Program-made: the position numbers and the translations under genes | Assembly (NCBI RefSeq): GCF_024343775.1 | Contig: NZ_RJUF01000011.1 | Span: 1-64,000 of the forward strand | DNA from: Lacihabitans soyangensis | Lineage (GTDB): Bacteria; Bacteroidota; Bacteroidia; Cytophagales; Spirosomataceae | Direction of reading: 5' to 3' | Length of the DNA stretch: 64,000 nt | Shown: positions 26,082-35,784 of the stretch, piece after piece | How positions within the stretch are numbered: the first letter of the stretch is position 1 | Layout of the letters: each line of letters opens with the position of its first letter | The notes under the pieces: generated by a model | Told to the model about the DNA's origin: nothing | The model's input: only the letters and a program-made list of their open reading frames with translations | The model's database searches: none

Positions 26082-27533
26082 TCACAACTTCTCCTTAATT
26101 TCTTTCAAAGTTACCGCCTCTGGGAGTGTTTTGTACAAAGGATCCAAAGGATAACAACCCGACACTAAACCATTTCTTGGTGCGGTGGTGCAGTCGGAGA
26201 ATGTTCTACACAAAAGTTTTCTTTCCGTTGGGCGATTATTGAGCATATCATCAGGCATAGTTGGATATGAAAGCACCATCCTGCCGAAACCTACCGAATC
26301 CACCATTTTGTTTCTCAGAACATTTTGGGCCACGTTGGGAAGCCATTCTTGTAGATAAGAATAACCTGAACCCACAATCACCAAATTTGGAAATTCCTTT
26401 TTCAAATCCGCTACCACGTTGATCATTCTTGCAACGCCAATCAGCGGCTCCTCAGGTGGCTGATAACCATCCGAAGGAGGAAAAAGGGCCGGACGGGTAA
26501 CGTGTGGATTGTAATATGGACTTGAAAGCGTAATACAAACCAATTGAATATCAAGCTCTTCTAAAAGCCGTAGAAACTTTTTAGGTTCGTCCAAATCAAT
26601 TTCTAAACCACTTTCATCGCAACCAAAAGCATATTTATACCTTTCGTTTTCTTTCAAATCAGGTGTGCCCGTTCCATCCGGACCTTTTTTAAATGGGGCA
26701 AAATCAATGGCACTTAATCTAACGCCTATTTCTAATCCAGGAGCTTCTTTTCGGATTCCAGCTACAATATTTTTCAGAAAATTAGTCCGGTTTTCAAAAC
26801 TCCCACCATATTTTCCTTTGCGATCTACCGCACTCAAAAATTCATGACCTAAATATCCGTGACAATGCTTGATATCCACAAAATGATAGCCGGCTTTTTG
26901 AGCCAAAACAGCAGCTTTTACAAAATCCTCCACCAAGGCATCCACCTCTTCGTCAGTCATAGGAAGGTTATCATCAGTCACATGAAATTTGGCATCTAAT
27001 TTTGGGTGATTGTAAGCTATTTTTGACTCAAACTTGGTATTGTCATTGGGTTTACAAAAACGACCTGAATGCGTCAATTGTAAACCAACCAATAGATCAT
27101 CCGCGGTTCCGAATTTCTCCGCATGTTTATCTAAAACCATCTGTAGCATTTCCTGCAAATCGCCAATATTCGCCTCATTGATAGTCAATTGTCGTGGATT
27201 GGCTCTGCCTTCATGCGTAACCGCCACAGCCTCACATCCCCATAGTAATTTAGCTCCCGAAATGGCGAAATTCTCCCAACGTTTCTTTGTAAAATGGGTC
27301 GGTTTACCATCCGCCGTACCATCCCAACCTTCCATTGGTAAAATTGAAAGGCTATTTCCGATGTTTTTTCCTGACTTTAGATGAATGGCCTTGTTAAATG
27401 GCGAAGTCTCTTTTGGAAGCAATTCTTCATCAAATTTTAGATCTACTTGATTGTCTTCCAAGTATTTGGCAAAATCTGCAGCCGTTTTTAATTGTGCTAC
27501 ACGACTGTATTTGGGTTTAAATTTTCCGGTCAT
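26082..27533 (-). CDS. NADH:flavin oxidoreductase (old yellow enzyme family)
   Basis: A 483-residue FMN-dependent TIM-barrel oxidoreductase, longer than classical old yellow enzymes (about 370) at both ends. Family features include the substrate/FMN stretch VGLQLTHSGRFC, the HCHGYLGHEFLS block (GYLxHxFLS type), GGSFENRTNFLKNIV, and the C-terminal FMN region VGSGYSYLQ and VGFGRMVLSYP. A cysteine-containing tail follows (LCRTFSDCTTAPRNG). The substrate is unknown. It sits alone between two copies of a structured element, in line with SDR and GH88-like genes on the same strand. Confidence 0.9.
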   Translation of the reverse strand: MTGKFKPKYSRVAQLKTAADFAKYLEDNQVDLKFDEELLPKETSPFNKAIHLKSGKNIGNSLSILPMEGWDGTADGKPTHFTKKRWENFAISGAKLLWGCEAVAVTHEGRANPRQLTINEANIGDLQEMLQMVLDKHAEKFGTADDLLVGLQLTHSGRFCKPNDNTKFESKIAYNHPKLDAKFHVTDDNLPMTDEEVDALVEDFVKAAVLAQKAGYHFVDIKHCHGYLGHEFLSAVDRKGKYGGSFENRTNFLKNIVAGIRKEAPGLEIGVRLSAIDFAPFKKGPDGTGTPDLKENERYKYAFGCDESGLEIDLDEPKKFLRLLEELDIQLVCITLSSPYYNPHVTRPALFPPSDGYQPPEEPLIGVARMINVVADLKKEFPNLVIVGSGYSYLQEWLPNVAQNVLRNKMVDSVGFGRMVLSYPTMPDDMLNNRPTERKLLCRTFSDCTTAPRNGLVSGCYPLDPLYKTLPEAVTLKEIKEKL

Positions 27534-27588
27534 TATTAAGGATTGAACAATTGTATTCTTAAATTCACTTTGCTAAAATAATATACTT

Positions 27589-27760
27589 CGTGTGCCCTGC
27601 CGGGCGGGCGATACTTTTTTTCGAAAAAAAGTATCCAAAAAAACATCTTCTGAACAATGATCCTCTCTGAAAATTTGATTGAAAACATTGTAAAAAGTAA
27701 TTTGATTTAGGTTAAATCAAATTTCCAGAACGGACTGTTCAGAAATTAAAGGAACCATTT
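27589..27760. other. Structured intergenic element, copy 2
   Basis: The same design as the element at 25879-26047. A GCC-rich hairpin (about 27591-27608) is followed by a perfect palindrome GATAC...GTATC centred on TTTCGAAA (27610-27635). In the long hairpin TTCTGAACA (27648-27656) pairs with TGTTCAGAA (27736-27744), and CTGAAAATTTGATT (27667-27680) pairs with 27715-27728 with one mismatch. The internal loop ATGATCCTCT / AACGGAC is identical to copy 1, as are the 34-nt apical loop length and the GGAACCATTT tail. Stem sequences differ by paired changes. No gene was found in 27534-27827. Confidence 0.8.
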
Positions 27761-27827
27761 AGTATTTAATTCTCCGTTCCAAAAATTCTCTTAAGTAACA
27801 AAAATTAAAACTATGCTTAAGAATTAA

Positions 27828-29216
27828 TCATTTAGGCAAACAGTTAAAAAAGGTATAATAAGGCTCATTATTTAAATGTTTTTGCAAATAAAGTGCGGCC
27901 TCTCTGAAATGATAATCGCCCCACATACACGATTCTCCGTAAGGAATTTTGCTTCCTTCTGGTACAAAATCCCAACCATTAGGTTGGTGATAAATGGTGT
28001 GCAAAAGCAAACCTTGATGGTTTTTATCGGTACTCAGATAGGGTTCTTCTAATAGCGAATTCATTACAGTCAATCCTGTTTGCCAATATCTGTTGCCATC
28101 TTCGGTATCGCCATTTTCATTCAAATATTTACCCAAACGTAACAAACCTTGAGCCGCTATAGCTGCGGCTGAGCTATCCACAGGCTCATTGTCGTTAAAA
28201 GGATTAGCTTTTTGACTAAGATAATCGCCCATTTTATGCAAATTCGGTGCACCTGTATCCCAATAAGGTATTCCACAAATTGGCGTGTTTTCTATATAAA
28301 AATCACAAGTGGCTTTGGCTGCTTTTAGCATAAAATTCTTAACATAAGACCGTCCGCCCACAGCTTCCAATTCCATACCGTCCAAGATTTCAAGACATTC
28401 TAATTGCTCGGCAAAGCCACACATGGCCCAAGCAAGTCCACGCGTCCAAGTGCTAAATCCGGTGTAGCCTTGTTGTGAATTTGGGCAACGAAAATTCCCG
28501 TCCTTCACATTAAAAACCGACTCGTGTGCCGTCCTGCCCCAAACATCGTAGATATCTCTGCCTTCTCCATAGAAAACCGAGAAGTTGGCCGTAGCCTCAA
28601 TGTGCTTAATGGCTCGTTCTAAAAGACTTATTTTGGCATCACCTTCACCCTGAAAAACATGGCCCAGTTGGTGACTAATGATCAAAGCTCGACACGAACG
28701 AATGGTGTCTACAAACAAGGAATGGGCCCCATTGAACGAATGAATAAATCCACCTTCGTTTTTGATGTCTGTCCATCTGCTGGCCTGCACTGCTCCCGAA
28801 ATCTTCAAGGCCAATTCATAGAAATTTTGCTCCCAATCATTTTGAGAAATTTTGCCTTCTCGCATCAATCGGAGCAAATTACCATACGTGCTCACATTGT
28901 TGAATCCATGGTCATGCACACCAATATGGCTGATGTGCGGAGCCATTTTTTCTAAAGTTTTCTTTCTTCCTATTTCAAGAAAATCGACCTCTCCAGTAGC
29001 ATCATATTGCAAAATGGCCGAGCCGTACTGAAAACCTTGCGTCCACTCCGTCCAACCCCTGGTGGTGTATTTACCGTTTCTGGTAAAAACTGGCGATCCG
29101 TCATTTTCGTCATATTCTGCTTGAATAGCGAGTATTTTTTCGCCTGAAAGTTTCCAAAACTTTTCTAATTTGGGCTTTAAATCCTGTACTTTGAGCGATT
29201 TATTTATATTTATCAT
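27828..29216 (-). CDS. GH88-like unsaturated glucuronyl/rhamnogalacturonyl hydrolase
   Basis: A 462-residue (alpha/alpha)6-barrel protein of the GH88 type, which hydrolyses unsaturated uronic acids from oligosaccharides left by polysaccharide lyases. HDHGFNNVSTYG (D102) and LFVDTIRSC (D170) match the two catalytic aspartates of GH88, and GESCMWGDYHFREAALYL is the typical C-terminal block. No signal peptide is seen, so it acts in the cytoplasm. It heads the minus-strand group of oxidoreductases, consistent with uronate catabolism, although no lyase is in the window. Confidence 0.82.
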   Translation of the reverse strand: MININKSLKVQDLKPKLEKFWKLSGEKILAIQAEYDENDGSPVFTRNGKYTTRGWTEWTQGFQYGSAILQYDATGEVDFLEIGRKKTLEKMAPHISHIGVHDHGFNNVSTYGNLLRLMREGKISQNDWEQNFYELALKISGAVQASRWTDIKNEGGFIHSFNGAHSLFVDTIRSCRALIISHQLGHVFQGEGDAKISLLERAIKHIEATANFSVFYGEGRDIYDVWGRTAHESVFNVKDGNFRCPNSQQGYTGFSTWTRGLAWAMCGFAEQLECLEILDGMELEAVGGRSYVKNFMLKAAKATCDFYIENTPICGIPYWDTGAPNLHKMGDYLSQKANPFNDNEPVDSSAAAIAAQGLLRLGKYLNENGDTEDGNRYWQTGLTVMNSLLEEPYLSTDKNHQGLLLHTIYHQPNGWDFVPEGSKIPYGESCMWGDYHFREAALYLQKHLNNEPYYTFFNCLPK

Positions 29217-29386
29217 TGGTAAAAAATCATTTCCAACAAGCTTGGTGAAAAGGATAATTATTTAGGGTTGAAATTATTTCTAAATTCTTGATTGGTAAAT
29301 TTAGAAATCTTGTGGGATTATTGAATTAATTTCATTTTAAATTTTGTTCTTCTAATAATCAATCTACCAAAAAAAGGAAAAATAGT

Positions 29387-29839
29387 ATGAAAAACATCTT
29401 GATTGCAATTCTGTTTTTAGGCATCATTGCCTTTTTATATTTTAGAAATAACCCAAAAGTTGACTTTAAAGAAGATACCGTTGATGGAATTCATTTCCAA
29501 AAAGGCAACTGGCAACAAGCTTTAGATTTGGCGAAAAAAGAGAATAAATTTGTATTTTTAGACATCTATGCCACATGGTGTGGACCCTGCAAACAACTCA
29601 AAAAATACACCTTTGCAGATAAATCAGCTGGGAAGTTTTTTAATAAGAATTTCGTAAATATGGCTCTTGACGGCGAGCAAGAAGAAGGAGCTACTTTAGC
29701 TCAGAAATTTGGAATTGAGGCTTATCCTACCTTAATGTTTGTAACGCCCGAAGGAGAACTGATCACCAAGTCACCTGGATTTCGTACTGCTCCTGATTTG
29801 ATAAACCTCGGTAAGGAAATTTTAGCGAATAAACAATAA
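29387..29839 (+). CDS. Membrane-anchored thioredoxin-family protein
   Basis: A 150-residue protein with an N-terminal hydrophobic anchor (about 4-20) and a thioredoxin fold exposed to the periplasm. The active site is ATWCGPCKQ (about residues 62-70) and the cis-proline is in EAYPTLMF. The YTFADKSAGKFFNKNFVNM insertion is typical of the Thioredoxin_7/DsbD-gamma-like group. Likely role: disulfide reduction in the cell envelope. Its stop codon directly abuts the stop of the convergent DUF1801 gene. Confidence 0.9.
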   Translation: MKNILIAILFLGIIAFLYFRNNPKVDFKEDTVDGIHFQKGNWQQALDLAKKENKFVFLDIYATWCGPCKQLKKYTFADKSAGKFFNKNFVNMALDGEQEEGATLAQKFGIEAYPTLMFVTPEGELITKSPGFRTAPDLINLGKEILANKQ

Positions 29840-30229
29840 TCATTTCTTCCGCCTTTTGCGTTCACTGTCAAGAAATTCATTATCCTCCATTCTGATTTTG
29901 ACAATTTCTTGGATCAAACTTTTGGGTAAAACCGCATCAAATTTAAAGCGGATGGTACCCGAAGAATAGTCCATTCCTTGTAGTTGGACTTCGAAATGAC
30001 TTAAAGTAGCACTACTCATCGTGTAAAAAGCCACATGCTTTTTTGCTACCCCAACTGCTACTAAAGTTCCCAAATATTTATAAGTCGGTATACCGTAACT
30101 TATGGCCACCTGAGCCAGAGGTACCGCCTCTTTTATGATAGCCATCATTTCCAAAAGCTTTGGTTTTGATTCTTCAGGAATGTTTTGGAGGTATTCAGCA
30201 AAGGAGCTGATGGTGATGTTCATTCTCAT
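29840..30229 (-). CDS. DUF1801 (YdhG-like) protein
   Basis: A 129-residue soluble protein of the DUF1801 family: FAEYLQNIPEESKPKLLEMMAIIKEAVP at the N-terminus, ISYGIPTYKYLG and KKHVAFYTM in the core. Some relatives resemble frataxin in fold and have been proposed to handle iron; this is not established here. A second ATG two codons in is possible. It is monocistronic and convergent with the thioredoxin-like gene. Confidence 0.82.
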   Translation of the reverse strand: MRMNITISSFAEYLQNIPEESKPKLLEMMAIIKEAVPLAQVAISYGIPTYKYLGTLVAVGVAKKHVAFYTMSSATLSHFEVQLQGMDYSSGTIRFKFDAVLPKSLIQEIVKIRMEDNEFLDSERKRRKK

Positions 30230-30285
30230 GGGTGAGAGAAAATTAATATTTTCGATTTGACTTCAAAAATAGAATAAAATTCACA

Positions 30286-30316
30286 AAAAATGCGACTCGA
30301 AAACTCGAATCGCATT
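30286..30316 (-). terminator. Intrinsic terminator after the large esterase gene
   Basis: ATGCGA (30291-30296) pairs with TCGCAT (30311-30316), and the stem continues with TCGA/TCGA around an AAAC loop. Read on the minus strand a T run follows. It lies 26 bases beyond the stop of the gene at 30342. Confidence 0.75.
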
Positions 30317-30341
30317 TTATAATTTCCTTAAAAACTAATAC

Positions 30342-33300
30342 TTACCTTATCACCACCACCGTAGATTCTACCTTATCTTTTGTTTTTACTCTAATAAGAT
30401 AGTTGCCGCTGCTTATATTTTGCGTTGTAAAAGGTATCTCGTTTTGACCTTCTTTACCTTCTGCTTTTATGCTTTGGTAAATTTTGCCCGTAGAGTTTAT
30501 CAAATCTATATCCAATGAACTTGCCGTTTCTAAGTACACTTTTATGCTGAATGTCCCTTGGTTAGGATTTGGATATATCGAAATGAACGACGGAACACTT
30601 TCTTTTACAAAATCTTGGTCTGAGGCTAACCTTGCCCCGCCTGTTGAGGTGTAAAAAGGTGTGCCGTCAGGTTCTGTGCCATATTGCCAGCCACTTGGCG
30701 TTGGAAACTGCGTGCTGTTTGGCGTTCCAAGACCACCATACGCACTATATGCCCATTGAAAACAACCAACCAAACTACTGTAAGAACCATTCGTAAGTGT
30801 TACGTCACCTCTAGTTAGCATTTCAGAACCACGTACTAAGAATTTCTCTGGGTTTGTGGCAATTCTTTGTACTAGCCACCACTGATTGTGATAATATTTG
30901 GCTACCAATTGATGCCCAGTAACGTTCCATGTACCCATTACTAAATTATGACTCAATGACGCACATGGACCTACTTGTACCGTTACACTTGTAGTTGGAC
31001 TATCAGGACAGCCCGATTGGGTACACTTAACGGTGTAGGTAGTCGTGCTGGTAGGACTTACCACTATGGTAGCCGATGTAGCTCCTGTACTCCATAGCCT
31101 TGTACCAGTGGCACAAGTGGCTGATAGTGTAGAACTTTGACCAGAACTTATACTGGCTGGACTTGCAGATACATTGGTTGGAGCAGTAAGGCCACAGCTA
31201 CCATTGGCAGTGTAAAATGGCGTACCATCTTGCTCATAAGCCAAGGTAAAACCCGACGGAGTAGGAAACTGGGTAGAATTTGGAACAGCCAAGCCGCCAT
31301 AGTTGCTATTCTGCCAACCGAAACACGTAGTTAAGCCCGAATAAGAGCCATTATTTAGTGTTACATCTCCTCTAGTAAGCATATTAGAGCCTCTCACCAA
31401 AAACTTCTCTGGATTGGTGCCGATTCTTTGCGTAAGCCAATATTGACTGTGAAAATATCTGGCGACCAAGGGATGATTCGTAACTGTCCACGCTCCCATC
31501 ACTAAATTATCGGTAACTGACGAACAAGGGCTATTGGAAACATTGACTGTTACACCCACCACAGGACTATCTGGGCAACCTGCTGAGACACACTTAACCG
31601 TGTAATTGGTAGTAACGCTAGGTGAAACACTGATACTGTTGCCAGTAGCTCCGGTACTCCAAGTTACTGTACCGTAAGCACATGAAGCCGACAAGGTACT
31701 ACTACCGCCACTACTTATTGAAGAAGGACTAGCTGAAACAGATGTTGGAGCTATGGGTGGTGTACCACAGCCTCCGCCACCGCTTTGCAGATATACATCC
31801 GCCCAGTCGGTATGGTCGGCATAGTTATTTGAGATTTGGTCGGTTATGAGCTCCAAGGTAGACTTGCCAGCTACAGATAGACCATTAACTACCGTAGCAG
31901 CCTGCCCCCAAAATTTGGTCACCGGCCCATAAATCGTTTGTCCGTCTGCCTTGATGGTAAAAGTAGCACCATCGCAACAGTTTGACTCCTGATCCATTCC
32001 AAATTTGCAAGAGAAAGTACTGTAGGCATTGTTTAGATTGTAAACAATTCGGCTATTGGCATGTGTACCGATACCCTGAGTATATTGTGTACCACCAATG
32101 TTTATTACATTGCCATCTATAGACGTGCCGTTAAAACGAGCTGTGCCATATCCCTGCCACTCTGATGAGGAGTTCGTTGGGTTTAGCGTGGTGAGGGAGG
32201 TGGTGATGGAGGTGGAGCCTGATTGGTTTACTGAAATCGTTTTCATCATACTACCACCAACTTCTTGAATAATTATCTCCCCTGTCCTATTCGAACCAAG
32301 ATTTGAATCAAAATTGATAACTAGATTACTTTCATCATAACTTGAAACTGTACTTATATTTGAAACCCAATTAGGTTTTGAATTAATTTGCCAGGTTACA
32401 TTTTCAGCATAAACATTATTTGAAATCTGTTGAGATTGTGAATTTAAATTCATTATTGAATTTGATACATTCAACAATTTATTACTGGGTGCTTGTCCAA
32501 TAGGGACTACTTTATACGGTTGACCTGGTACCAATTTATTCCCAATTTTCAAATAGCACGATAGGAATTCTCCACCATTCAAGTTTGAAACCAAGAATGT
32601 ATATGATCTATTTGAATTGTTGGTAGTTTGATTAAAAAAGGACTTGTAATTACCCGAAAGACCTGGAATTGTGCCGTTGTATACACCATTTTGACCCGTA
32701 ACAAAATAGTATTCAGCCCCTGAAACATTTTCGTAGGTTAATGTAATACTATTTCCACTTTGCTGAACTGATTCTAAATTAACTAGGTTAGATGGGGCGA
32801 TACCAGTATAACTATTGTAAACAGAATTACCTGAACCATAGATTGACTCATACCACTTACTACCCATTGCATCCAATGTATTTTCAGAATTATATTGCTT
32901 GTTTCCAGAGAAGTGAAGTTTATATTTATCATCTCTACTATTACTCACGATTGCATCAGCAATTACTACTCCTTCAAAAACTTTATTAGAAGAATTTAAA
33001 ACAGAATTTTGTTGATTTGTAACACCTGAATGAGTGTAATATTTAGACACTCCACTTGATCCTGCAGGGTTTAGATTAGTGGCTACACTTAATCCAGTAG
33101 CACCCCCAGCATTGGTCAATGAGCTTGATGAAGTAAACATCGATACTTTTGAAACATACCAAGCCATGTTTCCACTTGCATCGCCAATATAATTTCTTGA
33201 ATTATTTATTAATCCAGTCAAACGAGATGAATAATCCCCTATATTAACATTGTCAATAGAACCATAAGCGGTTGATCCTCTTGCAGCGTCATCTTCTCCT

Positions 33301-34358
33301 TGATGCCATAAAATTGCTTTTACTCCGTGTGCAGAACCATATAGAGCAAGAGTCTTCAAAAATTTATCTTGTAAAGCAGGATAAGTTGAATTGTAACTCG
33401 AGAAAGTCCAATCTTTTATTAAAGAAGTTCCGGGCATTGCAACATTAAAAAATAGAGTAGGAACACCTTTCTCACTACCAATTTTTTGCCCTAAACTCGA
33501 CCAATACCATGAGGCTTGACCGTTAGGGAAAATATGAACGGGGTCATTCAATTTGTCAGTACCATGCCTTAATTGTTCATATTTACCACCATAAGGAAGA
33601 CCAAACCAGTTTCCATTCTCTGGACTTAGTTCATTGTATTTTTTACCAATATTGGTATGGTTAAGTCTTTCTGGAGAGTCAGGCTCACCTACTGCCCCAC
33701 CATCATAAATGCTTGCCCAAAAATCAAATCTACCATTAAAGTTTAATGATCTTGTAAACAATAAACCAGTATTAGTTCCAGCTAATTTAATTGGAACAGT
33801 GGAATCATCCGAACTTGAAAAATCGTGTAAGCCTCTGCGATTGGTAATATTATTTGGATCATTCCATACAGACTTTGCTGAAATATTGTAACCTGATGCA
33901 TTAGACTGCCCAGCAATAAAATATACATCTCCTACTCCGAAAGCAATCCTGTCGGTAAAATTTAGTGAGAACAATGAAAAATTGCCGACATGTAAATATA
34001 ACAAATATTGTTTCTTAGCTAATCCATTTAATTTACCTTTTACCATTGAATAACTAGTATTTCCTGAAACATTAGAAATGGCAAATTGAAGAGATGGGTC
34101 TGTCAAAGCTTTGTTGTAGTAACTGGAAGGGTAACTTAAACTGTAGTTATTAGCACTTACAAAATCAAAAGCAATTAGCGTAATTCTCCAATCCACACTG
34201 CTTTGATTACGAACTTGAAAGCAAACGTCTACAGAATTTGAAGTTGAGGTACCTTGCATGACAGAACCATATATTGGATAAGTAATCTCACCCCAATAAG
34301 TTTGGGCATTTGCTATTTCAAAGCATAGCAATGCCACGATTAAGTACATTAATCTCAT
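30342..34358 (-). CDS. Multidomain T9SS-secreted sialate O-acetylesterase-like protein
   Basis: A 1338-residue secreted protein with signal peptide MRLMYLIVALLCFEIANAQ. An SGNH esterase of the SASA type occupies about 140-540, with FIAGQSNASGY (S152) and WHQGEDD (351-357). A BACON-like beta domain lies at about 650-745 and an NPCBM-type carbohydrate-binding module at about 750-890. Then come two copies of a unit made of an Ig-like domain plus an unrecognised domain of about 100 residues (EKFLVRGS.MLTRGDVTL; FPTPSG; DGTPFYT). A T9SS type A sorting domain ends the protein (YPNPNQGTFSIKV to the end). This suggests a surface or released enzyme deacetylating a glycan. Confidence 0.86.
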   Translation of the reverse strand: MRLMYLIVALLCFEIANAQTYWGEITYPIYGSVMQGTSTSNSVDVCFQVRNQSSVDWRITLIAFDFVSANNYSLSYPSSYYNKALTDPSLQFAISNVSGNTSYSMVKGKLNGLAKKQYLLYLHVGNFSLFSLNFTDRIAFGVGDVYFIAGQSNASGYNISAKSVWNDPNNITNRRGLHDFSSSDDSTVPIKLAGTNTGLLFTRSLNFNGRFDFWASIYDGGAVGEPDSPERLNHTNIGKKYNELSPENGNWFGLPYGGKYEQLRHGTDKLNDPVHIFPNGQASWYWSSLGQKIGSEKGVPTLFFNVAMPGTSLIKDWTFSSYNSTYPALQDKFLKTLALYGSAHGVKAILWHQGEDDAARGSTAYGSIDNVNIGDYSSRLTGLINNSRNYIGDASGNMAWYVSKVSMFTSSSSLTNAGGATGLSVATNLNPAGSSGVSKYYTHSGVTNQQNSVLNSSNKVFEGVVIADAIVSNSRDDKYKLHFSGNKQYNSENTLDAMGSKWYESIYGSGNSVYNSYTGIAPSNLVNLESVQQSGNSITLTYENVSGAEYYFVTGQNGVYNGTIPGLSGNYKSFFNQTTNNSNRSYTFLVSNLNGGEFLSCYLKIGNKLVPGQPYKVVPIGQAPSNKLLNVSNSIMNLNSQSQQISNNVYAENVTWQINSKPNWVSNISTVSSYDESNLVINFDSNLGSNRTGEIIIQEVGGSMMKTISVNQSGSTSITTSLTTLNPTNSSSEWQGYGTARFNGTSIDGNVINIGGTQYTQGIGTHANSRIVYNLNNAYSTFSCKFGMDQESNCCDGATFTIKADGQTIYGPVTKFWGQAATVVNGLSVAGKSTLELITDQISNNYADHTDWADVYLQSGGGGCGTPPIAPTSVSASPSSISSGGSSTLSASCAYGTVTWSTGATGNSISVSPSVTTNYTVKCVSAGCPDSPVVGVTVNVSNSPCSSVTDNLVMGAWTVTNHPLVARYFHSQYWLTQRIGTNPEKFLVRGSNMLTRGDVTLNNGSYSGLTTCFGWQNSNYGGLAVPNSTQFPTPSGFTLAYEQDGTPFYTANGSCGLTAPTNVSASPASISSGQSSTLSATCATGTRLWSTGATSATIVVSPTSTTTYTVKCTQSGCPDSPTTSVTVQVGPCASLSHNLVMGTWNVTGHQLVAKYYHNQWWLVQRIATNPEKFLVRGSEMLTRGDVTLTNGSYSSLVGCFQWAYSAYGGLGTPNSTQFPTPSGWQYGTEPDGTPFYTSTGGARLASDQDFVKESVPSFISIYPNPNQGTFSIKVYLETASSLDIDLINSTGKIYQSIKAEGKEGQNEIPFTTQNISSGNYLIRVKTKDKVESTVVVIR

Positions 34359-34380
34359 GATAATTAAAAATTTAAGGTGA

Positions 34381-35784
34381 TTATTTTAAGAATTCTCTAG
34401 TATTATATAAAGGAAATGTAGTCCCGTAATGAGCATTTATTGCCAGAAGAGCCTCATTTGCGATAATAATATTTCTTAATTTTGAATTGCCTCCTAATAC
34501 ATTTTCGAATAAATCTTTATAGTCTATTTTTACTCCATCATGGGAGATGTATTTTCCCAAATAAATTTGTACATAAATGTAGTTTAAATCCAATTCCGGC
34601 CACAACATTTGAGTGGCTAATTTGGATTTGATGGGTTTGTCATAAACTTTCATATTCTGGGTTATTTCCCAATTGAGATAATTGGTGATTTTTTCATCGT
34701 TTTTAATGAATGGCTTTATATTCATATTAACCTTCGTTCCTAACAATGAGTCAATTTTAGAATTAGGCAAAATGCGTTTAGCACTCTGATCCAGCAAATA
34801 TCCTTTTTGATATTTATTTAATTCTTTTCTAACCATGTCCACTGAAACAATATTTGTATAAGGGCTTGGGCTTGTTACTGACCCACTGATAATTATACCT
34901 TTAATGTTTTTTCGTTTCGCAACATCACTAAAAAAATCCAATTTTTCGTTAGGCAATTGATTGGGAATTCCTCCAGGCATGACAAATTCAACTTTCCTTG
35001 GTGTATATCCATCAAATCCTTTTTCTATTATTCTATCGTCATTATAAGAAATATCAATCAAAAAATCGAATTTTTCTTGGAGTACCCGTTGTTCATACTT
35101 CAAATTAGTTTCAAATCTTTTGAAATGAACTGACATTGGTAAATCTCCACCTTGATTATAGCCATTACCATAACCTGTAGGGTCCACAAAATTATCGACC
35201 CTAATATTTTTCTTTATCTTTGTCAATATTGGCTCACCGTCTTTGTCTATAGATTGAACTCCTAAATTGTTTTTAGCAGTTTTGAATTTAGGGACTGGAC
35301 CACCAGTAAAATTATCTTTTGATTCTGAATATGTCCAAGCACCATTGTAATCATTAATATCGAAGTAAGGGTTATTAAATTCTACACCCATTTGATTAGC
35401 TATTAAGTTAGGTAAACTAAACTCAATAGATTCGTTATTATAATTAGTATATCCTCCTCCTGAACCACTAGCAACCACTCTCAAAGGTTTAGAATTCAAA
35501 TCGGGATCTTCAATACCAGCCTTAAGAATTTCTTCATTTCTTTTAATTAAATTTTGCTTAGTGAGCTTTTTTCCATTTGGCAAAATAGTAGTCTCTCCTT
35601 CAACTATTGGAGCATTCAATTTACGTTTAAGTACTTTTTCTTTATCATCCCTCGTTTTCACTGTATCCCCATCTATAACCACAAATGCAGGATAATCAAT
35701 AGAAGGCTCCAAAATCTCTTTTGGGTTGCAGCTGAGCATTAGGCTAGCTGCCAATAATGTAGTAATCATAATTTTTGTTCTCAT
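34381..35784 (-). CDS. Lipoprotein of unknown function, possibly a degenerate GDSL-like protein
   Basis: A 467-residue lipoprotein (lipobox SLMLSC). The ATG at 35784 is chosen over a GTG at 35820 because it starts the signal peptide. No family is recognised with confidence. The stretch VASGSGGGYTN followed by SLPNLIANQMGVEFNNPYFD resembles Bacteroidota GDSL-like lipoproteins, in which GGSLTAGF and SYPNLIAxQ occupy these places, but the GDS-type serine motif is missing. It ends 22 bases before the large esterase gene and is probably co-transcribed with it, perhaps as a binding partner. Confidence 0.6.
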   Translation of the reverse strand: MRTKIMITTLLAASLMLSCNPKEILEPSIDYPAFVVIDGDTVKTRDDKEKVLKRKLNAPIVEGETTILPNGKKLTKQNLIKRNEEILKAGIEDPDLNSKPLRVVASGSGGGYTNYNNESIEFSLPNLIANQMGVEFNNPYFDINDYNGAWTYSESKDNFTGGPVPKFKTAKNNLGVQSIDKDGEPILTKIKKNIRVDNFVDPTGYGNGYNQGGDLPMSVHFKRFETNLKYEQRVLQEKFDFLIDISYNDDRIIEKGFDGYTPRKVEFVMPGGIPNQLPNEKLDFFSDVAKRKNIKGIIISGSVTSPSPYTNIVSVDMVRKELNKYQKGYLLDQSAKRILPNSKIDSLLGTKVNMNIKPFIKNDEKITNYLNWEITQNMKVYDKPIKSKLATQMLWPELDLNYIYVQIYLGKYISHDGVKIDYKDLFENVLGGNSKLRNIIIANEALLAINAHYGTTFPLYNTREFLK

